The position numbers and the translations under genes were made by a program. Shown in pieces: positions 45,211 through 54,369 of a stretch of DNA of 64,000 bases (position 1 is its first letter; the number at the start of each line of letters is the position of its first letter). A model generated the notes under the pieces. It did not search any database and had not been told where the DNA came from. It was given only the letters and a program-made list of their open reading frames with translations. The DNA comes from Candidatus Petromonas tenebris. GTDB taxonomy: Bacteria > Bacillota > Clostridia > Peptostreptococcales > Caminicellaceae. The stretch spans positions 1 through 64,000 of the forward strand of contig JACCKY010000006.1 of NCBI GenBank assembly GCA_014236755.1. Direction: 5' to 3'.

Positions 45211-45926
45211 TGTTTGTTGAAATCAGAGGACTAAGTTTTAAATATAAAAATTCTAAAGAAGAAACTTTAAAGAATTTTAATCTTAATATAAAGAAAGGAG
45301 AAACAGTTTCTATTTTAGGAGAAAGCGGGAGTGGGAAAAGTACAATCTTAAGACTTATTTCTGGTCTTGAGATACCAAACAGTGGAATAATTAAAATAAA
45401 TAATAGATTGATAGTTAATGATAATACCTTTGTACTTCCGGAAAAAAGAGAAATCGGCATGGTATTTCAAGATTATGCCCTATTTCCCCATATGACTGTA
45501 GCTCAAAATATTAAGTTCGGACTGAAAAAATTAAGTAAAAAAGAAAAAAGTAAAAGGTTAAAAGAGGTTTTAGAATTGGTAAGCCTGGAAAAATTCGAGG
45601 AGAGATATCCCTATGAATTGAGTGGAGGCCAGCAGCAGAGAGTTGCATTGGCAAGGGCTCTAGCTCCCAAACCTTCATTACTTTTACTGGATGAACCCTT
45701 CAGCAACCTAGATGCAACTCTCCAGTCTAAAATAAGAAGGGAACTAAAAAAAATATTAAATCATACGGGAATAACATCTATCTTCGTTACTCATGATAAG
45801 GAGGACTCTAGAGCTATTGCCGACAAAGTAGTGATTTTAAAGGATGGGAAAATAATCCAAACAGGATGTCCAAAGAATGTCCTTGATAATCCACTTTCCG
45901 GCTATGTAACTGAGATGCTTGGATAA
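45210..45926 (+). CDS. Fe(III) ABC transporter ATP-binding protein
   Basis: ATPase of the importer: Walker A GESGSGKST (about 36-44), Q-loop FQDYALFPHM, signature LSGGQQQR, Walker B LLLLDEPFSNLD and H-loop VTHDKED. 238 aa is shorter than FbpC (about 350) and lacks the C-terminal regulatory OB-fold domain of that family. It starts one base into the permease stop codon, so translation is coupled. Confidence 0.92.
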   Translation: MFVEIRGLSFKYKNSKEETLKNFNLNIKKGETVSILGESGSGKSTILRLISGLEIPNSGIIKINNRLIVNDNTFVLPEKREIGMVFQDYALFPHMTVAQNIKFGLKKLSKKEKSKRLKEVLELVSLEKFEERYPYELSGGQQQRVALARALAPKPSLLLLDEPFSNLDATLQSKIRRELKKILNHTGITSIFVTHDKEDSRAIADKVVILKDGKIIQTGCPKNVLDNPLSGYVTEMLG

Positions 45927-46175
45927 TATAAGAAGCAAGTAATAGTAGATGTTCATCAAAATCATCTACCATATCTTTGTTTAGACTCAAGAGATAATAT
46001 TTTTTCTGCTGACAATCCAGTATAAAATTAACATTTAATATATTTTTTCAAAATATTATGCAATATTCTATGTTATCTATATATCAGCATAAATGCCGTG
46101 TCGGATTTTGTAATAATTTGTTATTTTATCAATTTTATTGCTTAAATCCTATGTTTTTTAACATTTGCCGTCAAA
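45927..46175. other. intergenic stretch without identified feature
   Basis: Between convergent genes. A weak hairpin GTAGATG / CATCTAC (about 45946-45971) may end the iron operon. The rest is AT-rich with no recognisable gene or repeat. Confidence 0.4.
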
Positions 46176-46226
46176 AAATAACAAAGTCTACGACAATATC
46201 ATCTGTCATAGACTTTGTTAGTTATT
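46176..46226 (-). terminator. terminator of the Lon-family gene
   Basis: Long inverted repeat AATAAC-AAAGTCTA-GACA / TGTC-TAGACTTT-GTTATT with loop, followed on the minus strand by TTTTTTG. Confidence 0.75.
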
Positions 46227-46260
46227 TTAAAATATATTTTGAATATCAAAACTCTTTTTA

Positions 46261-48660
46261 CTAATCTTCTTTATCCCCTTCTGATTCTTCAGCAAGCTCC
46301 TTAAGTCTTTTATTTACTAAATAATGTATAGTTCCCTCAGGGTAATTACCCTTTTCATCTTTCTTTCCAGCAGGTATTCCTGTAAGAATTTCTATACCTT
46401 CATCTATAGTCTTAACTGAATATATATGGAACTTCCCTTCTTTAACTGCCTGAACTACTTCATCCTTTAACATTAAATTCTTTACATTTTGATGAGGTAT
46501 CATAACACCTTGGTTTCCAGTTAGTCCCTTTAGCTTGCAAACCTTAAAGAAACCTTCTATTTTTTCATTTACTCCTCCAATAGGCTGTATTTCACCTCTT
46601 TGATTGACTGACCCTGTTACAGCTATATATTGTCTTATAGGAACCTTAGCTATACTTGAAAGGATCGCATATAGCTCAGTACTGGAAGCACTGTCCCCAT
46701 CTACACCTGAATAAAGCTGTTCAAAAACTATACTTGCAGATAAAGCCATCGGCTTATCCTGTGCATATTTATATCCCAAGTATCCACTTATTATCATAAC
46801 ACCTTTATCATGAATCTTTCCGCTAGTCTTTACTTCTCTTTCAATGTTTATGATTCCAGCCTTACCTCTATATGTTGCTACGGTTATCTTACTTGGTTTT
46901 CCAAACTTATATTCACCAGTACCTGTAACCGCCAGACCGTTTATTTCTCCTATTTTTTCTCCTTCAACATCTATGAGGTAGTCACCTGCGTCGAACATTT
47001 CAAGTATTTTTTCCTCATATTTATTATTTCTAAATATCTTTTCAGCTATCGCCTTTTCAATATGCTTTACCGTTACTATATCACTTCCATCTGCTTCTGC
47101 CCAGCTGTCAGCTTCATATAATATTTCTACTATTTGATTAAATCGAGAGCTTAGTTTATTTTGACTATCAGCCAGTCTGGAACTATATTCTACCACCCTT
47201 CCAACGGCATCCCTGTCAAAGTGTCTTAAATCTTCCTTTTCACAATGGGTTGCTATAAATCTTGCCATTTTTAAAATATTTTCTTCATCTCTACCCATTT
47301 CAATATCAAAATCTGCCATGATTTTGAAGAGTTTTTTGAACTCTTCATCATAATTATAGAGTAGAAAGTAAGTATAAGGATCTCCTATAAGTATTACCTT
47401 TAAATCGAGAGGGATAGGTTGGGGTTTAAGGCTAGTAGTAATTACATAACCAAGCTGTTTTCCTAAACTTTCAATGTTTACTTCATCAGTAATAAGGGCC
47501 CGCTTCAATCCCTGCCAAGCAAATGGATTTGTAAGTAAATCCTTAACCTGAAGCACCAGATAGCCCCCATTAGCTTCATGAAGCACTCCCGGTTTTATCT
47601 GTGTAAAATCAGTTTTCATAACTCCCATTTCATTCTTATATTCAACACTTCCTACCAGATTGTAATAGGTAGGATTAGTTTCAAATATTACTGGAGCACA
47701 TTTTTTTTCGCTGTTATCAATGAACAGATTTACTTTATATCTTTCAAAAAAGGATGCGGTCGATTTTAGTTGAAACATAGCAAAGGGATTATCGCTCACA
47801 TCATCAGTATCCTTTTTAAACTTATCAAGATTTTCAACTATATCCTCCCTAAGCATATCCAGATACTCATAGATTTTTCTATTATAATTAAACTTTTCCT
47901 TTAATTTATTTATGTGAAATTTTACCACGTTGCTTGCAGTATCAGCATCCAGTTCCCTTAATTTCTCCCTAAATTCTCCCTCTAAATTTCTAAGTTTATT
48001 AAAAAGTTCAACCGTTTCTAAGCTCAGTTCATTGGACCTTCTCCTGAGCTCTTCAAACTCCTCGGCAGACAAGTTTCTGTACTCTGATTCACTCATAGGC
48101 TGTCCATCTTTCAATGGTACACTTATTAATCCATTTTTAGTTTGAGTGAATTTAAATCCGTATTTTTCAGCTACTTCATTGAGCATATCTATTGTCCTCT
48201 GAGTTTTCATCTCGTACTGTTGTATCAACGCATTTTTCATATTTTCATAATCACGACTTGTAAAAGCCTTTTCAATTTCTTTTTTTAGTTGTTTAATGGT
48301 ATTTTCCATATCCTTAACAAATTCTTTTCCCATTCCCGGCCTGAAATTTAAAGCTATTGGACTGTGCGGATTTTTAAAGTTATATACATAAATCCAATCG
48401 TCAGGTATTTTCTTTTCTTCAGCTTTCTTCTCCGTAATTAATTTTACATAACTATTTCTACCTGTACCACTTTGTCCCGATACGAATATATTATATCCTT
48501 TTTTCTTTACAGATAGTCCGAAATTCAAAGCATGGGCTGCTCTCTCCTGTCCTATAATTCCCTGCAGCGGTTTTAAATCTGAAGTATTTTTAAAATTCAA
48601 ACAATCAATGTCGCATTTTTTCTTTAGTCTTTCAACAGGTACTTTATATTTTTCCAACAT
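46261..48660 (-). CDS. Lon-family AAA+ protease with atypical P-loop
   Basis: 799-aa protein: an N-terminal AAA-like region with GQSGTGRNSYVKLI (about 61-74), a long coiled-coil insertion (about 90-290), further ATPase segments (EANGGYLVLQVKDLL, VKVILIGDPYTYFLLY region), and a C-terminal S16 protease domain with the catalytic Ser in GVDGDSASSTELYA and Lys in GGVNEKIEGFFKVCK. The Walker A Lys is replaced (SGTGRNS instead of SGTGKT/S), as in the Lon-like branch often called LonB/AAA_32, so ATP use may be weak or absent. Good GGGGAG ribosome site. It is monocistronic with its own terminator. Confidence 0.92.
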   Translation of the reverse strand: MLEKYKVPVERLKKKCDIDCLNFKNTSDLKPLQGIIGQERAAHALNFGLSVKKKGYNIFVSGQSGTGRNSYVKLITEKKAEEKKIPDDWIYVYNFKNPHSPIALNFRPGMGKEFVKDMENTIKQLKKEIEKAFTSRDYENMKNALIQQYEMKTQRTIDMLNEVAEKYGFKFTQTKNGLISVPLKDGQPMSESEYRNLSAEEFEELRRRSNELSLETVELFNKLRNLEGEFREKLRELDADTASNVVKFHINKLKEKFNYNRKIYEYLDMLREDIVENLDKFKKDTDDVSDNPFAMFQLKSTASFFERYKVNLFIDNSEKKCAPVIFETNPTYYNLVGSVEYKNEMGVMKTDFTQIKPGVLHEANGGYLVLQVKDLLTNPFAWQGLKRALITDEVNIESLGKQLGYVITTSLKPQPIPLDLKVILIGDPYTYFLLYNYDEEFKKLFKIMADFDIEMGRDEENILKMARFIATHCEKEDLRHFDRDAVGRVVEYSSRLADSQNKLSSRFNQIVEILYEADSWAEADGSDIVTVKHIEKAIAEKIFRNNKYEEKILEMFDAGDYLIDVEGEKIGEINGLAVTGTGEYKFGKPSKITVATYRGKAGIINIEREVKTSGKIHDKGVMIISGYLGYKYAQDKPMALSASIVFEQLYSGVDGDSASSTELYAILSSIAKVPIRQYIAVTGSVNQRGEIQPIGGVNEKIEGFFKVCKLKGLTGNQGVMIPHQNVKNLMLKDEVVQAVKEGKFHIYSVKTIDEGIEILTGIPAGKKDEKGNYPEGTIHYLVNKRLKELAEESEGDKED

Positions 48661-48912
48661 ATCTTACTCACTCCCCTTTTACTGTTGTGTTATAAATTCA
48701 TATACCCTTTTCCTTTTTTCATATTCAATTTATCTTAGTAGTTTCATAACTTTTTTGTCACTATGTATAATATTAGCAATAAACGCCATAAAAATTATTT
48801 TATTATTTTAATTATTCTTTGTAGTTTATACCATTTTTTATCGATATATTTATAGTTTGTTATATAATTTTTGTATATCCTATTAATGCAAATGATAAAG
48901 GGAGTGAATTTA
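48661..48912. other. divergent upstream region of the Lon-family gene
   Basis: 250 bp, very AT-rich, presumably with the promoter of the protease gene. No HrcA CIRCE or CtsR-type repeat is seen that would point to heat-shock control. Confidence 0.35.
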
Positions 48913-49105
48913 TGGGAGCTAAAGGACATAATGCTTTATTAAAATTGAAGGTTATTTAAAGGATATACTTGATGAAGACATTATAGTATCAATTTACGAG
49001 CAGAGGAAATAAGAAAGCTTTCAGATGAGACCAAAAGAGCTATAGGCAATATTAAGGATATAGCGTACATGGCAAGAGAATTTCAAAAATTGACCTCTCC
49101 TACAT
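48913..49105 (+). pseudogene. methyl-accepting chemotaxis protein remnant
   Basis: An ATG behind GGGAGTGAATTT opens a frame that stops after 15 codons. Further on, frame 48991-49100 reads LRAEEIRKLSDETKRAIGNI, which is the end of the conserved signalling domain of chemoreceptors (normally VVAEEIRKLSEET). Most of the gene is missing and there are frame changes, so it is a relic. It lies just ahead of heptad element copy 4. Confidence 0.5.
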
Positions 49106-49109
49106 ATAA

Positions 49110-49158
49110 AAAGCTAATATTATTACTTTTATGCAGTAATGATATTAGCTATTATTTT
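49110..49158 (+). terminator. hairpin at the head of heptad element copy 4
   Basis: AGCTAATAT-ATTAC / GTAAT-ATATTAGCT, followed by ATTATTTTTG on the plus strand. Confidence 0.55.
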
Positions 49159-49432
49159 TGTCTAGGAGTTCAAACATTTTTTGAAAAAAATTGTAGGTAT
49201 AAAACAAAGTAAATTCAAGAGATGCAAGAAATTACAAACTTTCACCAGTTAAATATTAAAAAGGCTAACAGCTAACTGCTGACCGCTCATGTCAAAAAGG
49301 TGACAGGTGACGGGCTACAGGAAAGACCCTAAAGAACGGCCAGGATTTGCCAAGAGCCAAGAGCTAAGAACTAATTAGGGCTACCAACTACTAACTACGA
49401 ACTAACAAAGCGTCGCCAGACGCTTTGTTTTC
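49159..49432 (+). repeat. dispersed heptad element, copy 4 (full length)
   Basis: About 274 bp, plus orientation, all blocks present: head TGTCTAGGAGTTCAAACA, TATAAAACAAAG, GAAATTACAAACTTTCACC, GCTAACA/GCTAACT/GCTGACC heptads, AGGTGAC/AGGTGAC/GGGCTAC heptads, AAGACCCTAAAGAACG, GATTTGCC, AAGAGCC/AAGAGCT/AAGAACT heptads, ACCAACT/ACTAACT/ACGAACT heptads and the perfect tail hairpin AAAGCGTC-GCCA-GACGCTTT. It ends 7 bp before the phoU stop codon (opposite strand). Confidence 0.88.
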
Positions 49433-49438
49433 ATAGGA

Positions 49439-50092
49439 TTAGTTAATTTCTACCTTTTTGCCATCTACCATATATATTATTTTTTCGCAAATGTTGGTTA
49501 TGTGGTCAGCCATTCTTTCAATATATCTGCCTACAAATAAAAATTTAGTTCCCTGGTTAATATATCTGCTATCCTCATGTATCATCATTAATATTTCTGT
49601 ATATATATCGTGATATAAATTATCAATCAATTCATCATCTTCCCCTACTCTACGAGCAAGCTGGGAGTCTTCATCCATAAAGCTCCTTTTTGTATTTACA
49701 AGCATATCTTTAACTATATCCCTCATTTTTGGAATATCTATCAAAGGTTTTATATGTTCTTCATTACCAATCTTTATAGTTTCTTTAGAGATATTAACAC
49801 AAAAATCTCCTACTCTCTCTAAATCAGTTATTATCTTAGCTATTGAAAATATGACTCTTAAGTCCTTCGCCATAGGTTGTTGAAGGGCAATAAGTTCTAT
49901 AGTCTTTTCTTCTATTTCAAACATATATTGATCTATTCTATCGTCTAGTTTTATAACTTCCCTTGCAAGATTTACATCTTTATTGATTAATGATTCTACA
50001 GATTTATCGATTAGCTCCTCTACACCCTCAAACATTTTAACTACTTCTTTTTTCAGTTCTTTTAAAGCTGATTCAAAACCATCTCTACCCAT
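49439..50092 (-). CDS. phoU: phosphate signalling and transport regulator PhoU
   Basis: All-helical cytoplasmic protein of two repeated three-helix PhoU domains, with the E/D-rich metal-binding motifs VIKLDDRIDQYMFEIEEKTI and RVGEDDELIDNLYHDIYTEI. It dampens Pho signalling and Pst uptake. 217 aa is normal. It is the last gene after pstS-C-A-B, as usual. It follows pstB by 150 bp and ends against a heptad element whose hairpin may form its terminator. Confidence 0.95.
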   Translation of the reverse strand: MGRDGFESALKELKKEVVKMFEGVEELIDKSVESLINKDVNLAREVIKLDDRIDQYMFEIEEKTIELIALQQPMAKDLRVIFSIAKIITDLERVGDFCVNISKETIKIGNEEHIKPLIDIPKMRDIVKDMLVNTKRSFMDEDSQLARRVGEDDELIDNLYHDIYTEILMMIHEDSRYINQGTKFLFVGRYIERMADHITNICEKIIYMVDGKKVEIN

Positions 50093-50242
50093 TCATTAGC
50101 CTCCTTAACTTTTAATGGTAATATCCAAATTCTTACATGCAATATCTATAATGCCATATATAATTCTATTTATAATTGGATAAGATTATCACTAAAATAT
50201 AATTTTTCAAAATCAACTCCACACTATTATTACTGTGTGACT

Positions 50243-50998
50243 TTAACCAAATCTACCGGTAATATAATCTTCTGTCCTTTGATCCTTTGGAGTAGTAAAT
50301 ATTGTGCTTGTAGGTCCAAATTCTACTAGTTCTCCCATAAGGAAAAAGGCAGTATTGTCTGATATTCTTGCCGCCTGCTGCATTGAATGTGTAACGATTA
50401 CAATAGTATAATCTTTTTTCAAAGTTTCTATCAGATTTTCAATTTTAGAAGTAGCTATTGGATCTAATGCTGAAGTAGGCTCGTCCATTAATATAACCTC
50501 CGGCTCCATGGCAATAGCTCTAGCTATACACAGCCTCTGCTGCTGTCCACCTGACAATTCCCATGCGGATTTGTTTAATCTATCCTTAACTTCATCCCAA
50601 AGAGCAGCACCACGAAGACTTTTTTCTACAATTTCATCCAATTGTTTCTTATTTCTTATTCCATGCCTTTTAGGTCCATATACTATATTTTCGTAGATAG
50701 ACTTTGGAAATGGATTTGGTTTTTGGAAAACCATTCCTACTTTTTTTCTGAGTTCTTCAACTTCTATTTTTTTTGAATATATATCTTCACCATCCAACAG
50801 GATTTCTCCTTCTACCTTAGTATTTTCAATCAAATCATTCATCCTGTTTAATGTCCTTATGAAGGTCGATTTACCACATCCTGAAGGTCCTATTAGTGCA
50901 GTAACCTTTTTTCTTTCAATATCCATATTTATATCCATTAGTGCCTTAAAGTCTCCATAATAAAAATTCAAATCTCTAATTTGCATCTTTACTTTCAT
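50243..50998 (-). CDS. pstB: phosphate ABC transporter ATP-binding protein PstB
   Basis: ATPase of the Pst importer. Seen: Walker [10 protein letters not shown] (about 37-45), the PstB-specific Q-loop [15 protein letters not shown], signature LSGGQQQR, Walker [13 protein letters not shown] and [11 protein letters not shown]-terminus [10 protein letters not shown] is typical. 251 aa is normal. GGGAGG precedes the ATG. It follows pstA closely (12 bp). Confidence 0.97.
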   Translation of the reverse strand: MKVKMQIRDLNFYYGDFKALMDINMDIERKKVTALIGPSGCGKSTFIRTLNRMNDLIENTKVEGEILLDGEDIYSKKIEVEELRKKVGMVFQKPNPFPKSIYENIVYGPKRHGIRNKKQLDEIVEKSLRGAALWDEVKDRLNKSAWELSGGQQQRLCIARAIAMEPEVILMDEPTSALDPIATSKIENLIETLKKDYTIVIVTHSMQQAARISDNTAFFLMGELVEFGPTSTIFTTPKDQRTEDYITGRFG

Positions 50999-51010
50999 AT
51001 TTTATCCTCC

Positions 51011-51865
51011 CTAGACTTTAATTCTATCCTGATACTTATTCCTAAGTAAAATAGCTGTTAAATTTATAAATATCAAAACTATAAGTAAAACAATTATACC
51101 TGCTGCAGCAACGCCTTGGAATTCTCTTTGAGGCATAGTAGCCCAAGTAAATATTTGAAGTGGCAAAGTAGTAAATTCATCAAATGGTGTTTGTGGAGTA
51201 AACCATATGGCAGCTGCACCACCTACTACAACCAAAGGAGCTGCTTCACCTATGGCTCTTGATACTGCAAGTATTGTCCCAGTAAGGATTCCCGGCATAG
51301 AATAAGGAAGAATGACCTCTCTTATAGTCTCCCACTTAGTTGCACCTAATGCGTAAGATGCCTCTTTTAGATTATGTGGAACAGTCTTGATAGCTTCCTG
51401 GGAAGCAACGATAATTATCGGTAATATAAGCAATGCCATAGTAATGGCTCCTGAAATAATTGTTCTCCCAAATCCTAGAGCACGAACAAATATAGCCAAA
51501 CCTAATATACCATATACTATTGATGGTACCCCTGCAAGATTACTGATATTAACCTTAATTAAATCATTTAATTTATTTTTTGATGCATATTCCTCAAGAT
51601 ATATAGCACCACAAACTCCTAAAGGAAAAGCTATTATAATAGTGAAAACAATAATCCAAAGTGATCCGAATATTGCTGCCTTTATTCCTGCTTTACTTGC
51701 AAATCTGGAAGTATAATTAGTTAAAAATTTTACGTTTAAATAAGGGAGTCCTTTTTTAAAGGTATCAATAAATAAAACTGCCAACATCAATATGCTAAAC
51801 AATATACAACATACCAATATTCCATGGAAAATTCTGTTCGCATTTTTTCTTTTCCCCAAGTTCAT
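51011..51865 (-). CDS. pstA: phosphate ABC transporter permease PstA
   Basis: Six-helix permease of the Pst system. Seen: FPLGVCGAIYLEEYASKN, the motif LAGVPSIVYGILGLAIFV, the EAA loop KEASYALGATKWETIREVIL, and the closing helices. 284 aa is normal. AGGAGG precedes the ATG, which overlaps the stop codon of pstC by one base, showing coupled translation. Confidence 0.96.
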   Translation of the reverse strand: MNLGKRKNANRIFHGILVCCILFSILMLAVLFIDTFKKGLPYLNVKFLTNYTSRFASKAGIKAAIFGSLWIIVFTIIIAFPLGVCGAIYLEEYASKNKLNDLIKVNISNLAGVPSIVYGILGLAIFVRALGFGRTIISGAITMALLILPIIIVASQEAIKTVPHNLKEASYALGATKWETIREVILPYSMPGILTGTILAVSRAIGEAAPLVVVGGAAAIWFTPQTPFDEFTTLPLQIFTWATMPQREFQGVAAAGIIVLLIVLIFINLTAILLRNKYQDRIKV

Positions 51866-52809
51866 TAATAATCCTCCTTAAATCTATTAACAATATATCT
51901 CGAAAGCAGGTTCATTGAAAGAGTAATTACAAATAATAACATAGCAACCGCAAATAAACTTTGGGCTTCAATACTTCCTTGAACTACGTCCCCTTGACTT
52001 ATTTGGACTATGAAACCTGTCATTGTTTGAATACTTTCAAGGGGATTTAATGTAAGCTTTGGAGTTGAACCTGCAGCCAGAGCAACAATCATTGTTTCCC
52101 CTATTGCCCTAGATATTGCTAATATAAAGGAAGCTACTATGCCAGAAAATGCAGCTGGTATTACAACGCCATATACAACCTCCAGTTTGGTAAGTCCCAA
52201 AGCATAGGCTCCCTCTCTCAAACTATTGGGTACAGCTTTCATTGAATCTTCACTTAATGATAAAACCATTGGAATCGTCATTACTCCTACTGCGATTGAC
52301 GCACTGAGTGCATTGTATATACTTGCTTCTGGAAATATTTTTCTTATAAAGGGAGTTATGGTATTAAGTGCAAAATATCCATATACTATTGAAGGGATAC
52401 CAGCAAGAACTTCAATTACAGGTTTTACAATCTTTCTGACTTTTTTGTGAGCATATTCGCTAAGATATATAGCACTTAAAAGACCTATGGGTATTGAAAT
52501 TATTGATGAAAATATAACTATCAAAAAAGTACCGGAAATTAACGGAAGTACTCCAAAATGCTGTGGCTTAAAAAGTGGAGTCCATTTTGTTCCTGTTAAA
52601 AAGTCTAGTATTGGAATATGCTGAAAAAACAGTACACTTTCACTAAACAATGTGATAAATATTGCTACAGTAATAAGAACGGAGACCATTCCAAATCCGA
52701 ATAACAGATTCTTAATTATTTTTTCTTTAACTTTCTTTATTCGGATATTCCTGAGAATATCACTTTTGTTTGCATTTTTCTTATTATTTTTAATATTGAT
52801 ACCATTCAT
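51865..52809 (-). CDS. pstC: phosphate ABC transporter permease PstC
   Basis: Permease partner of PstA. Seen: FLTGTKWTPLFKPQHFGVLP, LSAIYLSEYAHKKVRK, the motif LAGIPSIVYGYFALNTI, and the EAA loop REGAYALGLTKLEVVYGVVI. About 314 aa from ATG 52809, which GGAGGAATATT precedes; an in-frame extension to 52902 runs through the upstream terminator hairpin and is not real. Between it and pstS is an intrinsic terminator. Confidence 0.95.
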   Translation of the reverse strand: MNGINIKNNKKNANKSDILRNIRIKKVKEKIIKNLLFGFGMVSVLITVAIFITLFSESVLFFQHIPILDFLTGTKWTPLFKPQHFGVLPLISGTFLIVIFSSIISIPIGLLSAIYLSEYAHKKVRKIVKPVIEVLAGIPSIVYGYFALNTITPFIRKIFPEASIYNALSASIAVGVMTIPMVLSLSEDSMKAVPNSLREGAYALGLTKLEVVYGVVIPAAFSGIVASFILAISRAIGETMIVALAAGSTPKLTLNPLESIQTMTGFIVQISQGDVVQGSIEAQSLFAVAMLLFVITLSMNLLSRYIVNRFKEDY

Positions 52810-52840
52810 AATATTCCTCCTGATTCTTCCTAAACACGGC

Positions 52841-52866
52841 AATAAAAGGGCAAAAGCCCTTTTATT
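52841..52866 (-). terminator. terminator between pstS and pstC
   Basis: Perfect palindrome AATAAAAGGGC / GCCCTTTTATT with a 4-base loop. It is expected to stop most transcripts after pstS, so that receptor is made in excess of the membrane genes. Confidence 0.75.
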
Positions 52867-52938
52867 ACTATTATAATTTAATTCTAATTTCAATGTAAGC
52901 ATACTTTCAATACAAAACTTAAATATTTTTTAGTTTAA

Positions 52939-53925
52939 TTATTTAAGTCCTAGCTTTTCAAGCGCTTCTTCATATTTAGCTTCAGGCATTTTAACATATC
53001 CTGTTTGAGGAATTAAGTCTTTACCTTCAGTTAAATAGTACTCAACAAAAGCTTTAACCTGTGGCTTTTCTAAAGACTTCTTGTTTATATAGATAAATAG
53101 GGGTCTTGAAAGTGGTGAATATTCACCTGACTCGATTGTTGCAGGTTCTGGAGCTACTGGACCATTTCCAGCATCTATAGGAACAGCCTTTAACTTGTCT
53201 GTATTTTCTGCATAGTAAGCATATCCGAAGAATCCTAATGCATACTTGTCTCCTGCTATACCAGTTACAAGTACATTGTCGTCTTCACTAGCAGTATAGT
53301 CAGGTCTTATATTTCCACTTTCACCATTTATTTCTTCTGTGAAGTAGTCAAATGTTCCTGAGTCAGAACCTGGTCCGTAAAGCTTGATTTCTTCATCTGG
53401 CCACTCTGGTCTTACATCCTTCCAAGTCTTAACCTTACTGTCCTTGTTCCAGATTTTGTTTAACTCTTCTACAGTTAAATAATCTACAAAGTCATTTTGT
53501 GGATTTACAAGAACTGATAATCCGTCAACACCCACTTTAACTTCTACATACTCAATGCCATTTTCTTCAGCTAGCTTCTTCTCTTTATCTTTAATAGGTC
53601 TTGAAGCATCATTTATATCAGTTTCGTTAACTAAGAACTTTTTAAATCCTCCGCCTGAACCAGAAACTCCTACAGTAATTTTCACTCCTGGATTTGCCTT
53701 CTGAAATTCTTCAGCAACTGCTTGAGTTATAGGAAAAACTGTACTGGAACCGTCAATTGCAATAGAACCTTCCAATTTAGCTTCTTTTTCAGCTGGCTGT
53801 TCAGCCGGTTTATTTTCTTCACTTTGTTGATCAGTTGTTTTAGAACCACATCCTGCTAAAAGTCCTAGAGATAAGATTGCGATTAATAGAATTGATACTG
53901 TTTTCTTTACCTTGCTAAAGTTCAT
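52939..53925 (-). CDS. pstS: phosphate ABC transporter substrate-binding lipoprotein PstS
   Basis: Phosphate receptor. Seen: lipoprotein signal with lipobox LLAGCGS (Cys about 25), a Glu/Lys-rich linker, then IAIDGSSTVFPITQAVAEEF (phosphate-binding Ser/Thr), VGVSGSGGGFKKF (anion site), and GPGSDSGTFDYFTEEI. About 328 aa is normal. ATG 53925 is preferred because GGGAGAG precedes it and the signal peptide starts there. Three Pho-box repeats lie 85-112 bp upstream. Confidence 0.97.
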   Translation of the reverse strand: MNFSKVKKTVSILLIAILSLGLLAGCGSKTTDQQSEENKPAEQPAEKEAKLEGSIAIDGSSTVFPITQAVAEEFQKANPGVKITVGVSGSGGGFKKFLVNETDINDASRPIKDKEKKLAEENGIEYVEVKVGVDGLSVLVNPQNDFVDYLTVEELNKIWNKDSKVKTWKDVRPEWPDEEIKLYGPGSDSGTFDYFTEEINGESGNIRPDYTASEDDNVLVTGIAGDKYALGFFGYAYYAENTDKLKAVPIDAGNGPVAPEPATIESGEYSPLSRPLFIYINKKSLEKPQVKAFVEYYLTEGKDLIPQTGYVKMPEAKYEEALEKLGLK

Positions 53926-54009
53926 AAAAACTCTCCCTTCAGATTTTTTATATATTCTTAAAGTACATAAATAAAATATCATTATTTTTCCCTCTGTTTG
54001 TTATGCCAT

Positions 54010-54037
54010 TGTTAACTGAATGTTAAATTCATGTTAA
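54010..54037 (-). promoter_or_regulatory. Pho box (PhoP-binding direct repeats) of pstS
   Basis: On the minus strand TTAACA occurs three times with exactly 11-bp spacing (TTAACA-N5-TTAACA-N5-TTAACA), the layout of the Bacillus-type PhoP box TT(A/C)ACA-N5. Confidence 0.82.
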
Positions 54038-54039
54038 GC

Positions 54040-54240
54040 AGAGATTGTTTATTTCTTCTTTAAGGTCTAAAACTTCATTGTGGCCTTTCTTCGCTATGCC
54101 AAAGGTTTCTCTGGACTTTTTACTCAGTACCTCTATTTGATTCAATCTTTATAATTGCCAGTCTTTTTTAAAAAACTAACTATTTCTTTAGGTGCCTTAA
54201 TTTCTCTAAAAAGCCGACTCATCTTTTGTTTAAATCCTAT
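54040..54240 (-). pseudogene. possible decayed coding fragment between pstS and ilvE
   Basis: On the minus strand a frame with SRLFREIKAPKEIVSFLKKT ends in a stop and is continued in another frame by LNQIEVLSKKSRETFGIAKK and NEVLDLKEEINNL. Both parts look like helical protein, which suggests one broken gene. I do not recognise it. Confidence 0.25.
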
Positions 54241-54332
54241 GTTCTTTCCTCATGTTTTTATAAAATTTAAAAAATTATCAATAACACACGATTATATTAT
54301 CTTAATTTTGTTTTAATTTTAAATAAACTTCA

Positions 54333-54357
54333 CGTTAACTTTATGTTAAAATGTTAA
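54333..54357 (-). promoter_or_regulatory. second, weaker Pho-box-like cluster
   Basis: On the minus strand TTTAACATTTTAACATAAAGTTAACG: two units at 11-bp spacing and one at 8 bp. It lies 400 bp upstream of pstS, before the decayed fragment; perhaps the control region of the lost gene. Confidence 0.35.
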
Positions 54358-54369
54358 ACAATGGTTTCG

